Positions 35,808-44,600 of a stretch of 64,000 nt of DNA are shown piece by piece. The notes beneath the pieces were generated by a model, which ran no database searches, had not been told where the DNA came from, and was given only the letters and a program-made list of their open reading frames with translations. Location: contig CBDBJR010000002.1 in the NCBI GenBank assembly GCA_965206445.1, positions 1,922,001-1,986,000 on the forward strand, written 5' to 3'. The position numbers and the translations under genes were made by a program. The stretch's first letter is position 1, and the number at the start of each line of letters is the position of its first letter. Source of the stretch: CBDBJR01 sp965206445. GTDB lineage: Bacteria; Pseudomonadota; Gammaproteobacteria; Arenicellales; Poriferihabitantaceae.

Positions 35808-36128
35808 TCAATACTGCGACGCCGGCACATTCACGACCAGGCCGTTGAGCTCTTCGGTCATCACAATCTGACAACTCAAGCGGCTGGTAGCGTCAACCTG
35901 TTCGGCAAACTCCAGCATATCGGTTTCCACCGCATCCATCGCCGGCAATTTCGCCACCCACTGCGGGTCAACGTGGACGTGGCAGGTAGCGCAACTGCAC
36001 GTCCCGCCGCACTCGGCCCAGATAGCCTCGACGTGATGGCGCCGGGCCACCCGCATAACCGAATCCCCCGGCTCGGCCGCAGCGGATACGCATGACCCGT
36101 CGGCCAGTTTGAAATGAACGGTTGGCAT
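35808..36128 (-). CDS. [2Fe-2S] ferredoxin
   Basis: The product is 106 aa. The cluster ligands are in ECGGTCSCATCHV (C-x4-C-x2-C) and LSCQIV, as in adrenodoxin/putidaredoxin-type ferredoxins. It likely carries electrons to the Rieske oxygenase at the operon's end. Its ATG is only 4 bases from a repeat palindrome; the arm AGGCGG then lies where a ribosome site should be. Confidence 0.88.
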   Translation of the reverse strand: MPTVHFKLADGSCVSAAAEPGDSVMRVARRHHVEAIWAECGGTCSCATCHVHVDPQWVAKLPAMDAVETDMLEFAEQVDATSRLSCQIVMTEELNGLVVNVPASQY

Positions 36129-36132
36129 AAAT

Positions 36133-36196
36133 CCGCCTGCGGCGGGAATTAGGAATTAGGAATTAGGAATTAGGAATTAGGAATTAGGAATTAAGG
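36133..36196. repeat. Palindrome-heptamer repeat array 3
   Basis: One CCGCCTGCGGCGG palindrome (36133-36145) then about seven GGAATTA heptamers, lying between the ferredoxin start codon and tRNA-Ser. Confidence 0.9.
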
Positions 36197-36206
36197 ATTG
36201 GGTGCA

Positions 36207-36297
36207 TGGCGGAGAGGGCGGGATTCGAACCCGCGATACGCTATTAACGCATACACACTTTCCAGGCGTGCTCTTTCAACCACTCAGACACCTCTCC
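36207..36297 (-). tRNA. tRNA-Ser (GGA)
   Basis: 91 nt on the minus strand including encoded CCA. The acceptor stem pairs GGAGAGG with CCTCTCC, the T-loop reads GGTTCGAATCC, a long variable arm (TGTGTATGCGTTAATAGCGTAT) is typical of class II serine tRNA, and the anticodon loop CTGGAAA places GGA at 36261-36263. No integrase or attachment-site repeat is evident nearby. Confidence 0.95.
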
Positions 36298-36333
36298 GGG
36301 ATGGCCGTATGTTGATCCATTAGCCTATGCGGG

Positions 36334-36990
36334 TTACGGATATAGACGGCTTATTTGCCAGCTCGGCGCATCGCCGGGGGCGGGCTTATTGTACACCAGG
36401 CGGTCGTGTAATCGACTGTTTCTGCCTTGCCAGAACTCAACCCGTGTTGGCAGCAGGCGATAGCCGCCCCAGAAATGTGGCGGCGGTACCGGTTGCGATT
36501 TGAACCGGCGGGTGATTTCGGTCAGGCGGGACTCCAGTTGTGACCGCTCCGTCAGCGGCTGGCTTTGGCGGGAGGCCCAGGTGCCTAGCTGGGTCGCGCG
36601 TGGACGGCTGGCGAAATAGGCTTTCGACTCGGCTTCACTGACTTTCTCGACTACGCCCTGGAAAATAACCTGGCGGTGCAGTGACAGCCAGGGGAATAAC
36701 GCTGATACTGCGGTGTTGTGTGCGATCTGCTGGGCCTTGCGGCTGGTGTAATTGGTGAAAAAGACGAGGCCCTGCGGGTCGCAGGATTTCATCAGTACGG
36801 TGCGGATCCAGCTGCGGCCCTCGGCGTCGACTGTGCTCAGGCACATGGCATTCGGCTCGGCGATTTCCGCCGCCACGGCTTGATCGAACCAGGTGGCAAA
36901 CTGCACCAGCGGGTCGGCGGCGAGGTCGCGCCGACGGATGCCCTGCTCCGAATAATCGTTGCGCAGATTGTACAGTTGTTGTTTATCCAT
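36334..36990 (-). CDS. pdxH: Pyridoxamine 5'-phosphate oxidase
   Basis: The product is 218 aa, the usual length. It starts MDKQQLYNLRNDYSEQGIRR, then AMCLSTVDAEGRSW and RTVLMKSCDPQGLVFFTNY (FMN site), SRKAQQIAHN, QVIFQGVVEKVS, SRPRATQLGTWASRQSQPL, and ends with FWQGRNSRLHDRLVY and SRLYP. The enzyme uses FMN to oxidise pyridoxamine/pyridoxine phosphate to pyridoxal phosphate, the cofactor of many aminotransferases. It is followed by tRNA-Ser and preceded by the ProW-like gene on the same strand. Confidence 0.95.
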   Translation of the reverse strand: MDKQQLYNLRNDYSEQGIRRRDLAADPLVQFATWFDQAVAAEIAEPNAMCLSTVDAEGRSWIRTVLMKSCDPQGLVFFTNYTSRKAQQIAHNTAVSALFPWLSLHRQVIFQGVVEKVSEAESKAYFASRPRATQLGTWASRQSQPLTERSQLESRLTEITRRFKSQPVPPPHFWGGYRLLPTRVEFWQGRNSRLHDRLVYNKPAPGDAPSWQISRLYP

Positions 36991-37045
36991 TTCGCCCCCG
37001 CGAAATACGGCGCCCGCCCGGTTTGACCATCGCCCGATATCGCAT

Positions 37046-38596
37046 TCAGTGCCGCGCGGTCGCCCGCCGGTAATGGCCCTGGATGACCCGATCGATCACC
37101 ATCGCACAAAATAAAATCGCCAGCCCGGCCAGCATGCCCTGCCCTTTGGCGGCGTATTGCAGCGCAATCAGCACGTCCTGCCCCAGCCCTTTGGCGCCAA
37201 TCAGGGACGCAATCACGACCATCGACAGGCACATCAGAATCGTCTGGTTGATGCCGGCCATAATCGACGGCATCGCCAGCGGCAGCTCGACGTCTTTTAA
37301 CAACGTCCAGCGCGTGCAGCCGAAAGCGACCGCCGCTTCTTTGATGTGTTCGGGCACGCCGCGCATGCCCAGCGCGGTCAGCCGGATCACCGGCGGCATG
37401 CCAAACACGATGGTGGCCAGCACGCCGGGCGGCTTGCCGGTGCCAAAGAAGGCGATGATCGGAATCAAATACACAAACGCCGGCATGGTCTGCATGAAAT
37501 CCAGCACCGGCCGGGCGATATGGTAGGCGCGCTCGCTTTTGCCAAACCAGATGCCCAGCGGGATGCCCATCAGCAGGCATAAAAATGCCGCCGCGCCCAG
37601 CAGCGCCACGGTTATCATGCTGGTTTCCCACAGCCCCAGCAGCCCGAGATAGGCCAGCGCGGCGGCGGTGAACAGCGCCACCCGCGGCCCCGCGAGCCGC
37701 CATGCGGTGACGATGATGACGGTCATGACCACCGGCCACGGGGTGCCGACAAACAGCGTTTCCAAGCCGTCGAGCACCGTGCGGATGGCCGTCACCACGC
37801 CGTCGAAGAGGTCGCCGAAGCGCAACGAAATGTAGTCAAACCCGCGATCCATCCCGCTGGCGATGGGGGAGAAGTATTGTTTTTTGGCCACCGGGAACTG
37901 GGTCACGAAGGCCGACAGCCCGGGCGCGACCTGGCCGACGGTGAACTTGTACAGCGTCAGCGGCACAATCGCCAGCCACAACAGACCGCCAAACCCGGCC
38001 CAGACCCAGCTAAAGCCGCTGACCGTGAGGTTCGGTTCGGCCCGCCAGGTGAGGTATAGTTTTTCGTACCGCCGGTTGGCGTAGCCGCCCTGAATCGCCC
38101 GCAGCACCAGCAGCAGGCCGATGCCGACCAGCAGGTATGCGAGCGCGCCGTCGGTGGCCGCCGCCGCTTCCTCGAGCAGGCGGTCGGCGACTTTTTTCAG
38201 GTTATCCGCGCGCACGATAATCGCCGCGACGGCCTCGGCGGTCTCACCGGCCGCGGTGGCCGCGTCCGCCTGGCGGTAAAACTCGCGATACCGCTCGGTC
38301 AGCCTGGCCGCCCGCGCTATCTGGTCGGCGCCCAGCTCCCCCCACAGGCCCTTGCCAATCTGCACCAGGGCGAGAATTTCGAGCACCATGAAGGCCCAGA
38401 AATACCCCCATAATCCTCTTGCCGCGCCCCAGAAAGGCCCGGCAACCGCGGCCATGGTATTCCACGACCACAGGAAGCCGGTGGCCGACTGAATTTTGTC
38501 GAACTCGCGCTCGTAGTAGGCCGTATTTTGTCGCACAAAATCGCCAACCGCATTGCCGAGACGGTTCGGGGCGGCGGTAAACCCGCTCTCCTGCAT
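37046..38596 (-). CDS. Glycine betaine/proline-type ABC transporter permease (ProW-like)
   Basis: The product is 516 aa, longer than the usual about 350-aa ProW because of an N-terminal about 230-residue extension with a predicted helix pair (SWNTMAAVAGPFWGAARGLW) and an amphipathic helical stretch. The C-terminal half holds the permease core: LLGAAAFLCLLMGIPLGIWF, DFMQTMPAFVYLIPIIAFFG and the EAA loop AVAFGCTRWTLLKDVELP. MQTMPAFVYLIP is typical of betaine/proline uptake permeases. The ATG overlaps the ATPase stop by one base (TGATG). No substrate-binding protein gene follows, so it must lie elsewhere or be fused differently. Confidence 0.85.
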   Translation of the reverse strand: MQESGFTAAPNRLGNAVGDFVRQNTAYYEREFDKIQSATGFLWSWNTMAAVAGPFWGAARGLWGYFWAFMVLEILALVQIGKGLWGELGADQIARAARLTERYREFYRQADAATAAGETAEAVAAIIVRADNLKKVADRLLEEAAAATDGALAYLLVGIGLLLVLRAIQGGYANRRYEKLYLTWRAEPNLTVSGFSWVWAGFGGLLWLAIVPLTLYKFTVGQVAPGLSAFVTQFPVAKKQYFSPIASGMDRGFDYISLRFGDLFDGVVTAIRTVLDGLETLFVGTPWPVVMTVIIVTAWRLAGPRVALFTAAALAYLGLLGLWETSMITVALLGAAAFLCLLMGIPLGIWFGKSERAYHIARPVLDFMQTMPAFVYLIPIIAFFGTGKPPGVLATIVFGMPPVIRLTALGMRGVPEHIKEAAVAFGCTRWTLLKDVELPLAMPSIMAGINQTILMCLSMVVIASLIGAKGLGQDVLIALQYAAKGQGMLAGLAILFCAMVIDRVIQGHYRRATARH

Positions 38597-39642
38597 CAGT
38601 TGTCGCCTCCTTTGATGCCCTTGAGCAAGGTGATTTTATCAACCACGCCGACGTCGGCGCCGCCGTCGGTAATCACAATCGGCTGATTTCCCGTAATCGA
38701 CAGATCGATCAACCCGCTCAAATCGGTATCATGCGGTGCCCGCGGCGCCCGGCTGAGGTCGTCTCCGGGCTGCGGCAGATATTCCGCCATCGGGCACATA
38801 ATCGTGTGCGCAAAAATCAGCTTCAACGTCGAAATCCCTTCGACAAAATCGCGTACGTAATCATCAACCGGGTGGGTCACGATCTGCTCCGGCGTGCCGA
38901 TCTGCACCACGACACCGTCTTTCATAATCGCGATGCGGCTGCCAATCCGGATCGCCTCGTCCAGATCATGGGTAATAAAAACCGTGGTCTTGTTCAGCTC
39001 CGCCGACAAACTCATAAACTGCTGCTGCAACTGCCGTCGAATCAACGGGTCGAGCGCCGAAAACGGCTCGTCCATCAACAGCACTTCAGGGTCGGAAGCC
39101 AGCGCCCGGGCCAGCCCGACCCGCTGCTGCATGCCGCCGGACAACTCATTCGGGAAGCGGTCTTCATAGCCGTCCAGATTGACCATGCTGAGGCAGCGCT
39201 GCGACACCTCCCAGCGCCTGGATTTGGGTTCGCCCTGCACCTGCAACGGAAACGCCACGTTGTCCCGCACCGTACGGTGGGGAAACAGCGCCATGTGCTG
39301 AAACACCATGCCGATATGCGCCGCCCGCATCCGGCGCAATTGCGTGGCGTTCAGTTTCATCATGTCCTTGCCAAGAACCTGAATCTGCCCGGCGGTCGGC
39401 TCGAGCAATCGGTTCAGGTGCCGCACCAGCGTCGATTTGCCCGAGCCGGACAGCCCCATGACGCAGAATATCTCGCCGCGGACAACCTCCAGAGAGCACC
39501 CGGCAACGCCGACCACGCAGCCGAATTGCGCCAGCACCTGCGGTTTGGTCAGCTGCTCGCAGGTGATCGCCCGCACCGCCTCCTCGGCGCGCTGGCCGAA
39601 GATTTTCCATACGTTATCCAGTTTGATAACCTGCTCGCGCAC
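38596..39642 (-). CDS. Glycine betaine/proline-type ABC transporter ATPase (ProV-like)
   Basis: The product is 348 aa. Walker A is GLSGSGKST, the Q-loop is MVFQHMALFPHRTV, the signature LSGGMQQRVGLARALA, and Walker B VLLMDEPFSALDPLIRRQ. The insertion between strands (ALDPLIRRQLQQQFMSLSAEL) and THDLDEAIRIGSRIAIM fit ProV/OpuAA ATPases. The C-terminus shows a single short CBS-like remnant (PIVITDGGADVGVVDKITLL) instead of the tandem CBS pair used for ionic-strength sensing in longer homologues. It powers compatible-solute or quaternary-amine uptake with the overlapping permease. Confidence 0.88.
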   Translation of the reverse strand: MREQVIKLDNVWKIFGQRAEEAVRAITCEQLTKPQVLAQFGCVVGVAGCSLEVVRGEIFCVMGLSGSGKSTLVRHLNRLLEPTAGQIQVLGKDMMKLNATQLRRMRAAHIGMVFQHMALFPHRTVRDNVAFPLQVQGEPKSRRWEVSQRCLSMVNLDGYEDRFPNELSGGMQQRVGLARALASDPEVLLMDEPFSALDPLIRRQLQQQFMSLSAELNKTTVFITHDLDEAIRIGSRIAIMKDGVVVQIGTPEQIVTHPVDDYVRDFVEGISTLKLIFAHTIMCPMAEYLPQPGDDLSRAPRAPHDTDLSGLIDLSITGNQPIVITDGGADVGVVDKITLLKGIKGGDN

Positions 39643-39757
39643 TGCCCTGCCCTGCTGTTGGAAAAGCCGACGACGGCTGATGATTGTTTATGCCGCCCGG
39701 CGATTGTCAGAATGACGGCGGTAGTGTAGTGTTGATTTGTAGTTGATGGCAAGCTTT

Positions 39758-40010
39758 CCGCCTTCGGCGGGAAATCCGCCTGCGGCGGGAATTAGGAATT
39801 AGGAATTGGGAATTGGGAATTGGGAATGAAATCCGCCTGCGGCGGGAATTAGGAATTAGGAATTAGGAATTAGGAATTAGGAATTAGGAATTAGGAATTG
39901 GGAATTGGGAATTGGGAATTGGGAATTGGGAATTGGGAATTGGGAATTGGGAATTGGGAATTGGGAATTGGGAATTGGGAATTGGGAATTGGGAATGCCG
40001 CCTGCGGCGG
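39758..40010. repeat. Palindrome-heptamer repeat array 4, with a long GGGAATT run
   Basis: Three CCGCC-NNC-GGCGG palindromes, about eight AGGAATT heptamers, and then about 14 perfect GGGAATT copies (39899-39995), a one-base variant of the usual unit. It lies between the divergent proV-like and second ureohydrolase genes. The preceding 39643-39757 holds no visible feature beyond the proV-like leader. Confidence 0.9.
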
Positions 40011-40011
40011 G

Positions 40012-40258
40012 AATGGTGTAACCTTCGATCGGATGCTGACATGTGTGACTACCCTGACCGCCTTCGGCGGGAATTAGGGATTAGGAATGCCGCCTGCGGC
40101 GGGAATGGTGTAACCTTTGATCGGATGCTGACATGGGTGACTACCCTGACTGCTTTCGGCGGGAATTAGGGATTAGGGATTGGGAATGCCGCTGGCGGCG
40201 GGAATGGTGTAACAATTGATTGGATGCTGACATGGGTGACTACCCTGAATTGACTGAC
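40012..40258 (+). repeat. Triplicated start region of the second ureohydrolase gene
   Basis: A about 47-base segment (GAATGGTGTAAC...GGATGCTGACATG...GACTACCCTGA) containing the gene's ATG and next five codons occurs three times, at about 40012, 40103 and 40202. The first two copies are each interrupted after ACCCTGA by a palindrome and heptamers. Only the last runs into the gene. Confidence 0.85.
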
Positions 40259-41209
40259 CCGATGACGCGGCCTCGTTATACTGGGCTGGCTACGTTTATG
40301 CGGGTGCCGTATGCCGAAAATCTGGAGCAGGTGGATATTGGGCTGATTGGCGTGCCGTTTGATGGCGGCACCACCAATCGCCCGGGGGCGCGCCACGGGC
40401 CACGAGAGGTGCGCAACCAATCCAGCTTGATCCGGAAAATCAACCAGGCCACCGGGGTTAACCCGCACGCGCTGTGCCGGGTCAGGGATATCGGCGATGC
40501 CTGGGTGCAAAAGCCGTTTACGCTGGAAGGCAGCCATGCCGAAATCGCGGCGTTTTATCAGCGCGTCGTCGCGGCCGGCATCACGCCGATTTCGGTCGGC
40601 GGCGACCATTCGATCACGCTGCCGATTTTCCGCAGCCTGGCAACAAACGGGCCGCTGGGCATGGTGCATTTCGACGCGCATTGCGATACCGGGGACGATT
40701 ATCTGGGCTCAAAATTCCACCACGGTGCGCCCTTTCGCCGTGCGGTCGAAGAGGGGCTGCTGGACCCAAAGCGCACGATTCAGATCGGCATTCGCGGCTC
40801 ACTGAATGACCCCGACGTGTGGCAGTTCAGCCACGATTCCGGCATGCGGGTGATCTATATCGAAGAGTACCTCGAGCTCGGCTGGAAAGCGGTGGTCGCC
40901 GAAGCCCGCCGGATTGTCGGCGACGGCCCGACCTATATCAGCTTCGACGTCGATGCGCTGGACCCGGTGTTCGCCCCCGGCACCGGGACACCGGAAGTCG
41001 GCGGCTACAGCACGCTGGAAGCGCAACTGATGATCCGCGGATTGCACGGGTTGAATCTGATTGGCGGCGACGTAGTTGAAATCGCCCCGCCGTTTGACCC
41101 CAGCGGCAACACCGCGCTGGTGGGTGCGACTTTGCTGTTCGAGATGCTGTGCGTGATCTCTGCCGCCCTCTCCGCCTGCGGCGGGAGATCCGCCTACGGC
41201 GGGAATTAG
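40232..41209 (+). CDS. Second agmatinase/guanidinobutyrase-type ureohydrolase
   Basis: The product is 325 aa from the ATG at 40232 (MGDYPELTDPMTRPRYTG); a TTG at 40220 is possible. Metal motifs: VGGDHSITLP, HFDAHCDTGDDY and SFDVDALDPVFAPGTGTPE. GDDY and the SKFHHGAPFRRA loop differ from the first ureohydrolase (30312), so the substrate may differ (agmatine, guanidinobutyrate or guanidinopropionate). The last about 14 codons (SACGGRSAYGGN and the TAG stop) are encoded by two repeat palindromes and the first heptamer, so the natural C-terminus has been replaced. No clear ribosome site precedes the start. Confidence 0.85.
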   Translation: MGDYPELTDPMTRPRYTGLATFMRVPYAENLEQVDIGLIGVPFDGGTTNRPGARHGPREVRNQSSLIRKINQATGVNPHALCRVRDIGDAWVQKPFTLEGSHAEIAAFYQRVVAAGITPISVGGDHSITLPIFRSLATNGPLGMVHFDAHCDTGDDYLGSKFHHGAPFRRAVEEGLLDPKRTIQIGIRGSLNDPDVWQFSHDSGMRVIYIEEYLELGWKAVVAEARRIVGDGPTYISFDVDALDPVFAPGTGTPEVGGYSTLEAQLMIRGLHGLNLIGGDVVEIAPPFDPSGNTALVGATLLFEMLCVISAALSACGGRSAYGGN

Positions 41210-41380
41210 GAATTAGGAATTAGGAATTAGGAATGAAATCCGCCTGCGGCGGGAATTAGGAATTAAGAATTAGGAATGAAATCCGCCTGCGGCGGTAATT
41301 AGGAATTAGGAATTAGGAATTAGGAATTAGGAATTAGGAATGAAATCCGCCTGCGGCGGGAATTAGGAATTGGGAATTCC
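41172..41380. repeat. Palindrome-heptamer repeat array 5
   Basis: Five palindromes (loops TGC, TAC) with interleaved GGAATTA heptamers, beginning inside the ureohydrolase C-terminus and continuing about 170 bases beyond its stop. Confidence 0.9.
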
Positions 41381-41390
41381 GCATTTTTTG

Positions 41391-41495
41391 TCATTCCTGC
41401 GGAAGCAGGAACCCAGACAAACAACAATATCATCATATAAATCTCTCCAATCGGCATGATGTTTTACTGGATTCCTGCTTTCGCAGGAATGACGG
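41391..41495. repeat. Pair of GTCATTCCTGC-type hairpins in inverted orientation
   Basis: TTCCTGC-GGAA-GCAGGAA near 41395 and TTCCTGC-TTTC-GCAGGAA near 41475 with matching flanks (GTCATT.../...AATGAC; GGATTCC). They resemble the hairpin at 18611. This is a widespread proteobacterial palindromic repeat. The remainder to 41610 shows no gene. Confidence 0.6.
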
Positions 41496-41609
41496 CGTTG
41501 AGGTAAAAAATAATAAGCCAATTGCTTGAAGTGGTTCAGACAGCCCTTTATCAGGGGGGGACGGTAACCCCAACCAGGCTGCCGCCTCGGTCAGAAACCC
41601 CCCTGATCA

Positions 41610-41653
41610 TTCCTAATTCCTAATTCCTAATTCCTAATTCCCGCCGCAGGCGG
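41610..41653. repeat. Palindrome-heptamer repeat array 6, at the stop of surface protein 1
   Basis: Read on the minus strand: the TGA of the surface-protein gene, 4 bases, palindrome, then about four heptamers. The far flank CAGAAACCCCCCTGATCA (from 41591) is shared with arrays downstream of the other two surface-protein genes. Confidence 0.9.
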
Positions 41654-41657
41654 CGGA

Positions 41658-44600
41658 TCACCAGTTCCATTGCCATTGCAGCTCAATGCGGTGTTCGGCG
41701 GCGGCGCGGCTGCCTTCCAATTCCAGCTGTACCCCGCGCCCAAACTCCAGCCGCATCCCCATGCGCTGCCTGCTGTCGCCGCCTTGCAGCAGCGACGCGC
41801 CCAGATATGGCTGTACCGTGCCGCCCAGCAACCACATCCCGTAGCCGACCTCGCCGTCCATCCGCAGCCGTGCCGTCTGCGCACTCGACACTGCCGACGC
41901 GCCCCGCTGCCATAGCTGCTCTGTGCCGCTGTCATCCCGACCGTAGCCCGGCGACAGGCTGAACGACAGGCCGCGACCGCCCTGCCCCGGTGCCAGCCGC
42001 AGTATGCCGCTGACGCCCCATTCGTCGTAATCCGCCAGCGTCAGCACCCGGGTTCGGCCCGACAGCGTCAGACCGTGCGTATTGCTCCACTCGAGGCTGC
42101 CGCCCAGCTCCAGACCCTGACCGTCCTGGCCGTCGCCGCCGTCGTGCCGTATGCCCAACTCCAGCCCGCTGCGCACACTGCCTGACGCGCCGCTGCGCAG
42201 GTGGCTCGCTTCCACTATCAAGCGCAGCCGATGGCTCGATACATCCGTAAAACCGGCGTCCGAGCGGTCAAAATCTACCTGCGATGCCGAGCCGTCACCG
42301 CGCAGATGCAGCTCGCTACGACCGCCCGCTATCAACGCATCCGACACAACCAGGCGACCGCTCGCGCCCACACTCACCGAGCCGACCGAGAGATCGCTGC
42401 TGCGCGGCTCGCCGTTGTCATTTAACTCGACCTCGCCGACGCCATAGCCGACACTCGCCCATATATCCAGATCTTCCGACAGCGACCAGCCGACGTATGG
42501 GTTCACGCTGCTGATATCCAGGTCGTACTCGCCCTTGCCACCGACCGTATCGACATACTCAAACTCGCCTTTCGAGTACGCTAGCAGCACCCCTGCCAGG
42601 GCGCCATTGCGCAGTCGCTTGTCGAGGCCGACGTAGCCGCTGTACAGGTCGCCGTCCCAGTCCAACCCGTCCTCGTCGCCCGATAGCCGGGTATAGTTGC
42701 CGATGCCGTACAGCGAGCCGCCGGCCATGCCAACCTGCTCACCGGCGGCGGCAAACGACAGGTCGTCTATAAAATCGCGCAACTCGACATCATCCAGGTT
42801 CTGCAACCGGCGGCTGAGCTCAACTTCGGCCGCATCGCCGGACAGCCATTGGCCCAATTGCGCCATCAGGCCCGACGACCCGGCTTCACCGCCGGACGCC
42901 TGGCTGCTGATGGTGCCGCCGCCGACAATGGCGCCGGCGCTCAGCCGGTCGGCAATCAGGCGACTGCCCACGTCTGCCAGCTTCAGGAATACCTGCGGCA
43001 GGATCTGCTCGTTCAACCGCTCGGTGAGCTCCTCCACCGGGGAGCCGATGGTGACGGTGAAGACGATGCGGGTGGTGCCGACAGTGTCGGTGACGCTGTA
43101 GGTCAGCCGGGCGACGCCGGCGGCGGTCGGCGTGCCGGATATGGTGCGGCTGCTGGCGTCATAGGTCAGCCCGGCGGGCAGGGTGCCGGTCAGGGCGTAG
43201 GACGGCGTGCCGGTGGCGGGGTCGGCCATCGGCAGTGTCAGGGGGACGATCGGGAGGTCAATCGGCCAGGTTGGATTGGCAATTGACGGCACCGTCGGCA
43301 GCGCGTCGTCATCGGTGACGGTGACGGTCACACTGGCGATGTTGACCGTGTTATAGACGGCATCCGCGCTCGTCGGCGCATGGGTGACGGTCGCCGTGCG
43401 GCGGTCGCCGGGGTTGTCCACGCTGTCGTTGACGCCGGTCACCGTGACGGTTTGCGCCGTGTCCCAGTTGGTCGTGGTGAAGGTCAGGGAGTCCGTCGAG
43501 ACCGTGGCCGCCGTGGCGCCGGCAACGGCAATCACCACATCGGCCGTCGGTGCGCTGTTGAGGACCACGGTATAGCTGTCGGTGCCGCCATTTTCCGGCA
43601 CCGTGAGGGCCGTCGGGGTGACGGTGACGCCGACGGCGGGAACGATGGTGATGGTGAACGTCAGGCTGGCGGTGTCGGTGGGGGCGGTATCCACGTCGCT
43701 GTCGCTCACGGTGTAGGTGTAGGTGGTGGCGGTCTGCTCCGTGCCCGCCGCCGGCGTGCCGGTCAGGGTATTGCCGGTTGGGGTGACGTTCAGGCGCAAG
43801 CCGCTCGGCAGCGGGGTGATGGTATAGCTCAAATCGCCGTCGCCGCCGGTGGCCGGCGGCAGATTGACGGGGACGATACTGGTGCCCACGGCGTAGATTT
43901 GCGCAGAGACGCCCACCCCGCTGAACATCGGCGCGCTGTTCAGGGCATTGACGGTCAGGGTGTAGGTGCCGGTATCAGCGCCTGCGGTGTTGGTGGCCGT
44001 CCAGGTGATGACAAAGACCTGCGATAACGTGCCATTCGTGATGGCATCAACAGCGACGTCACCCGTGATGGTACAGGCCGCGCCATTCAGGGTCAGCCCG
44101 CCGGGGAGGGGGGAACTGGTGGCACAGGTGACCGGTGACGTCCCGGTCACGCCGAGGTTGACGGCGATTGAATCCCCTTCAGTCACCGTTCTGCTGCCAT
44201 CGGATGCCACCGGCGCCACCGGCGCTGCCGCATTGATGCTAACGGTAAATTCAAATGTGTCAACTGTTCTGTCAGTTGTGTCCTCAAAGCGAACGACAAA
44301 ATTACAGGTACTTTCAGCTTGAGCCACCAGAGGAGTAAATGTGAGTACGCCCTCTCCATCAATACTGTGTGCAATACCACAGTCATTGGTTGTTTGTGAC
44401 CACCTGACGCCAGAGCCACTCTCTTCAGGATGATTTATATCAAAATCCACACTGAAACGGTCTCCCACATTCAGGGCGTCCGGGATGACATCATCGGTAT
44501 AAATCATGCCAAAAGGTTCAGGCGTGTCGTTGGTCACAGACGTCGTGGTCAGCCCGGCGGCGTCGTTGCCGGCGGTATCCTGCAACGGGGCGCTACCGGG

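Noticed and set aside
36207..36297. tRNA-Ser as an integration site for a genomic island
   Set aside because: No integrase gene and no copy of the tRNA 3' end were seen in the window.
39912..40169. Open frame encoding GIGNWEL repeats
   Set aside because: Produced by reading the 7-base repeat through three frames; no gene evidence.
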